From Flavobacteriaceae bacterium (GTDB lineage: Bacteria > Bacteroidota > Bacteroidia > Flavobacteriales > Flavobacteriaceae), in NCBI GenBank assembly GCA_023262245.1, contig JALRDC010000096.1, positions 1-14,016 on the forward strand: a stretch of 14,016 nt of DNA, given 5' to 3'. Every line of letters starts with the position of its first letter. Position 1 is the stretch's first letter. This document shows, piece after piece, positions 13,542 to 14,016 of the stretch. The notes beneath the pieces are model-generated. The model was not told the origin of the DNA. It did not search any database and saw only the letters and a program-made list of their open reading frames with translations. A program made the position numbers and the translations under genes.

Positions 13542-14016
13542 ATGAAAAATTTAAATATTGTAGTTATCGGGAGTTTGTTGCTTTTGACCTATTGTAATCC
13601 TCCTGAGCCTAAACTCTATCGAGCTTCAGATTATGCTTATGTGGGAACGTTTACCAAAGGACTTGAGGGACCTGCGGTAGATCGAGAAGGGAACTTATAT
13701 TTTGTTAACCCAGATCATAATGGGAGTATTGGGAAAGTAGACAAGCATGGAGCGTTTTCAATTTTTGTAGACCAATTACCCGAAGGGAGTACGGCAAACG
13801 GAATAAGGATTAGTGAAAAGGGAAATTTACTTTTAGCTGATTATACAGGACACAATATTTTAGAATTGAACCCAAAAACAAAAAAAGTTACTGTTTTTGC
13901 TCATCAAGCGGATGCAAATCAACCTAATGATTTAACGATTGGAAAGGGAGATGTATTATTTGCTTCAGATCCAAATTGGGCAGAAAGCACGGGGAATATC
14001 TGGAGAGTTGATGCTG
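13542..14016 (+). CDS. SMP-30/gluconolactonase family lipoprotein, N-terminal part
   Basis: The first 158 codons of a gene that runs past the window edge. An ATG at 13542 gives a lipoprotein signal (VVIGSLLLLTYC, Cys18). The start of an SMP-30/gluconolactonase-like beta-propeller follows: KGLEGPAVDREGNLYFVN with Glu42 as the first metal ligand, STANGIRISEKGNLLLADYT (83-102), and NQPNDLTIGKGDVLFASDP with Asn129 as the second ligand position. The family hydrolyses sugar lactones to aldonic acids using a divalent metal. The last metal-binding Asp would be outside the window. It diverges from the operon with a 51-bp shared control region. A sugar dehydrogenase of the type next door produces lactones, so a paired dehydrogenase-lactonase step is plausible. 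Other members of this fold have different hydrolase activities, so substrate is open. Confidence 0.9.
   Translation, partial: MKNLNIVVIGSLLLLTYCNPPEPKLYRASDYAYVGTFTKGLEGPAVDREGNLYFVNPDHNGSIGKVDKHGAFSIFVDQLPEGSTANGIRISEKGNLLLADYTGHNILELNPKTKKVTVFAHQADANQPNDLTIGKGDVLFASDPNWAESTGNIWRVDA

Noticed and set aside
1..14016. CRISPR array, tRNA, insertion sequence or integrase
   Set aside because: No regularly spaced repeats, cloverleaf-like sequence, transposase motif or terminal inverted repeats were seen on either strand.

Overview
The window is AT-rich and reads as a marine-type Bacteroidota (Flavobacteriia-like) chromosome. The lineage call rests on a SusD/RagB-family protein, lipoprotein signal peptides with Bacteroidota-style lipoboxes, weak Shine-Dalgarno signals, GTG/TTG starts, TAnnTTTG-like promoter elements, and a sulfatase next to a DUF4838 protein. 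No tRNA, rRNA, CRISPR array, transposase or integrase was seen.

Left part (1-5993, all + strand): the 3' end of a SusD-like glycan-binding lipoprotein, closed by a strong terminator; a gene-poor interval with a second strong terminator; a secreted S1-type sulfatase; a phytanoyl-CoA-dioxygenase-fold Fe(II)/2-oxoglutarate oxygenase; and a large exported DUF4838 protein with a C-terminal discoidin-like domain. This looks like the tail of a polysaccharide-utilisation locus for a sulfated glycan. The genes are separated by 270-350 bp gaps and may be separate transcription units.

Right part (5999-13490, all - strand): a compact seven-gene operon. In transcription order it encodes a CBM9-like lipoprotein, a soluble-type quinoprotein sugar dehydrogenase fused to cytochrome c, an EF_0837-type amidohydrolase/deacetylase, a bile-acid:sodium-symporter-family (BASS) transporter, an RraA/HMG-aldolase-like enzyme, a RidA-type enamine/imine deaminase and a SelA/DgaE-like PLP enzyme. 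Five gaps are 3-29 bp; the sixth is 83 bp to the GTG of the dehydrogenase frame, or 24 bp to the TTG of its likely true start. Diverging from the operon, an SMP-30/gluconolactonase lipoprotein gene runs off the right edge.

The main finding is that four enzymes from families normally found in the cytoplasm (amidohydrolase, RraA, RidA, SelA-like) all carry N-terminal export signals. They sit beside an envelope sugar dehydrogenase, a lactonase and an inner-membrane organic-anion transporter. Read together, this suggests an extracytoplasmic oxidative pathway: aldose to lactone (quinoprotein), lactone to aldonate (SMP-30), removal of an N-acyl group (amidohydrolase), PLP-dependent ammonia elimination (SelA-like), enamine hydrolysis to a 2-keto-3-deoxy acid (RidA), aldol cleavage to a 2-keto acid plus aldehyde (RraA-like), then uptake of the keto acid (BASS). 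An acylated amino-sugar acid is the simplest substrate guess; this is inference.

A second point is that the dehydrogenase-cytochrome c frame has no usable signal peptide. A good one lies directly upstream in another frame, and the two meet at an eight-T tract. This could be an assembly error, a phase-variable switch or a slippage site.
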